In this document: piece after piece, positions 31,876 to 31,971 of the stretch
Numbering within the stretch: the first letter of the stretch is position 1
Layout of the letters: every line of letters begins with the position of its first letter
From: an uncultured Oscillospiraceae bacterium
GTDB taxonomy: Bacteria; Bacillota; Clostridia; Oscillospirales; Acutalibacteraceae
Length of the DNA stretch: 31,971 nt
Assembly (NCBI GenBank): GCA_900547305.1
Contig: URGH01000024.1
Location: 1-31,971, forward strand
Reading direction: 5' to 3'
Made by a program: the position numbers and the translations under genes
Notes under the pieces: model-generated
Told to the model about the DNA's origin: nothing
Database searches by the model: none
Seen by the model: the letters and a program-made list of their open reading frames with translations, nothing else

Positions 31876-31971
31876 TGCGGCGTTTACGCCGCATCACTGT
31901 TTTTCCGCTGACATGCGCGGCGGAAAAACACCTTGTAAGCGAAAAATAGCTTAAAAAGCTATTTTTCAAGG
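31876..31971. repeat. Three consecutive hairpins at the right edge
   Basis: TGCGGCGT/ACGCCGCA is an 8-bp stem at 31876-31893. TTTTTCCGC/GCGGAAAAA is a 9-bp stem at 31900-31928. A 12-bp stem with a 3-nt loop lies at 31941-31967 and is extended by CCTTG/CAAGG. No gene is convincing between 31768 and the edge. They may be terminators of a gene lying beyond the window, or part of a transfer or integration site. Confidence 0.5.

Noticed and set aside
31757..31954. Small open frames on both strands at the right edge
   Set aside because: They run through three hairpins and the promoter/operator, with no ribosome sites.

Overview
The window is a stretch of integrative-conjugative-element or conjugative-plasmid DNA from a low-to-moderate GC Gram-positive bacterium, most likely a gut Clostridia relative of the Ruminococcaceae/Oscillospiraceae. 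The basis is strong AGGAGG-type ribosome binding sites, sigma-A promoters, intrinsic terminators, sortase-anchored thioester/Cna-B surface proteins and Tn1549-like accessory genes. Every supported gene lies on the minus strand, so transcription runs from high to low coordinates. I see no rRNA, tRNA, CRISPR array, integrase, relaxase or VirB4.

Block A (1-14143) has the higher GC by eye. In transcription order it holds a 59-aa protein with its own promoter, two tandem terminators, a long hairpin-rich leader, parA, parB, a lipoprotein, a 1406-aa thioester/Cna-B wall protein, a 30-aa membrane protein and a terminator. Four small conserved proteins, a 314-aa protein and the N-terminal 1172 residues of a giant helicase/methylase-type protein with a MutS-I-like segment follow. 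A complete TnpV-family gene with its own Shine-Dalgarno is nested in the +1 frame of this giant gene.

The junction (about 14150-14316) carries three inverted repeats and no convincing gene.

Block B (14317-30393) is more AT-rich. It contains, in transcription order, a DUF5697-like and a DUF6100-like protein, a terminator, a winged-helix protein, a VirD4-type coupling protein, an S1-domain protein, a CAP-domain lipoprotein and a second thioester/Cna-B wall protein. Next come a regulatory cluster (Cys-rich protein, DUF3268 zinc finger, sigma-70-family factor, winged-helix protein, membrane protein) and a consensus promoter driving a structured RNA leader. That leader has a terminator, a 17-codon leader ORF and a second terminator, ahead of a membrane protein, a DUF932 protein and a Cys-motif protein.

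Block C (30450-31971) is a compact four-gene operon encoding a DUF3990 ADP-ribosyltransferase-like protein, DUF3791 and two small partners. It has a promoter that straddles a perfect 10-bp inverted repeat, and looks like a toxin-antitoxin or defence module.

The duplication of the 'lipoprotein plus thioester adhesin' cassette in two blocks of different composition suggests two related mobile elements joined together, or one element that acquired a second surface module. The best candidates for new biology are the nested tnpV, the riboswitch-like leader at 17206-17342, the DUF3990 operon with its operator, and the paired adhesin cassettes.
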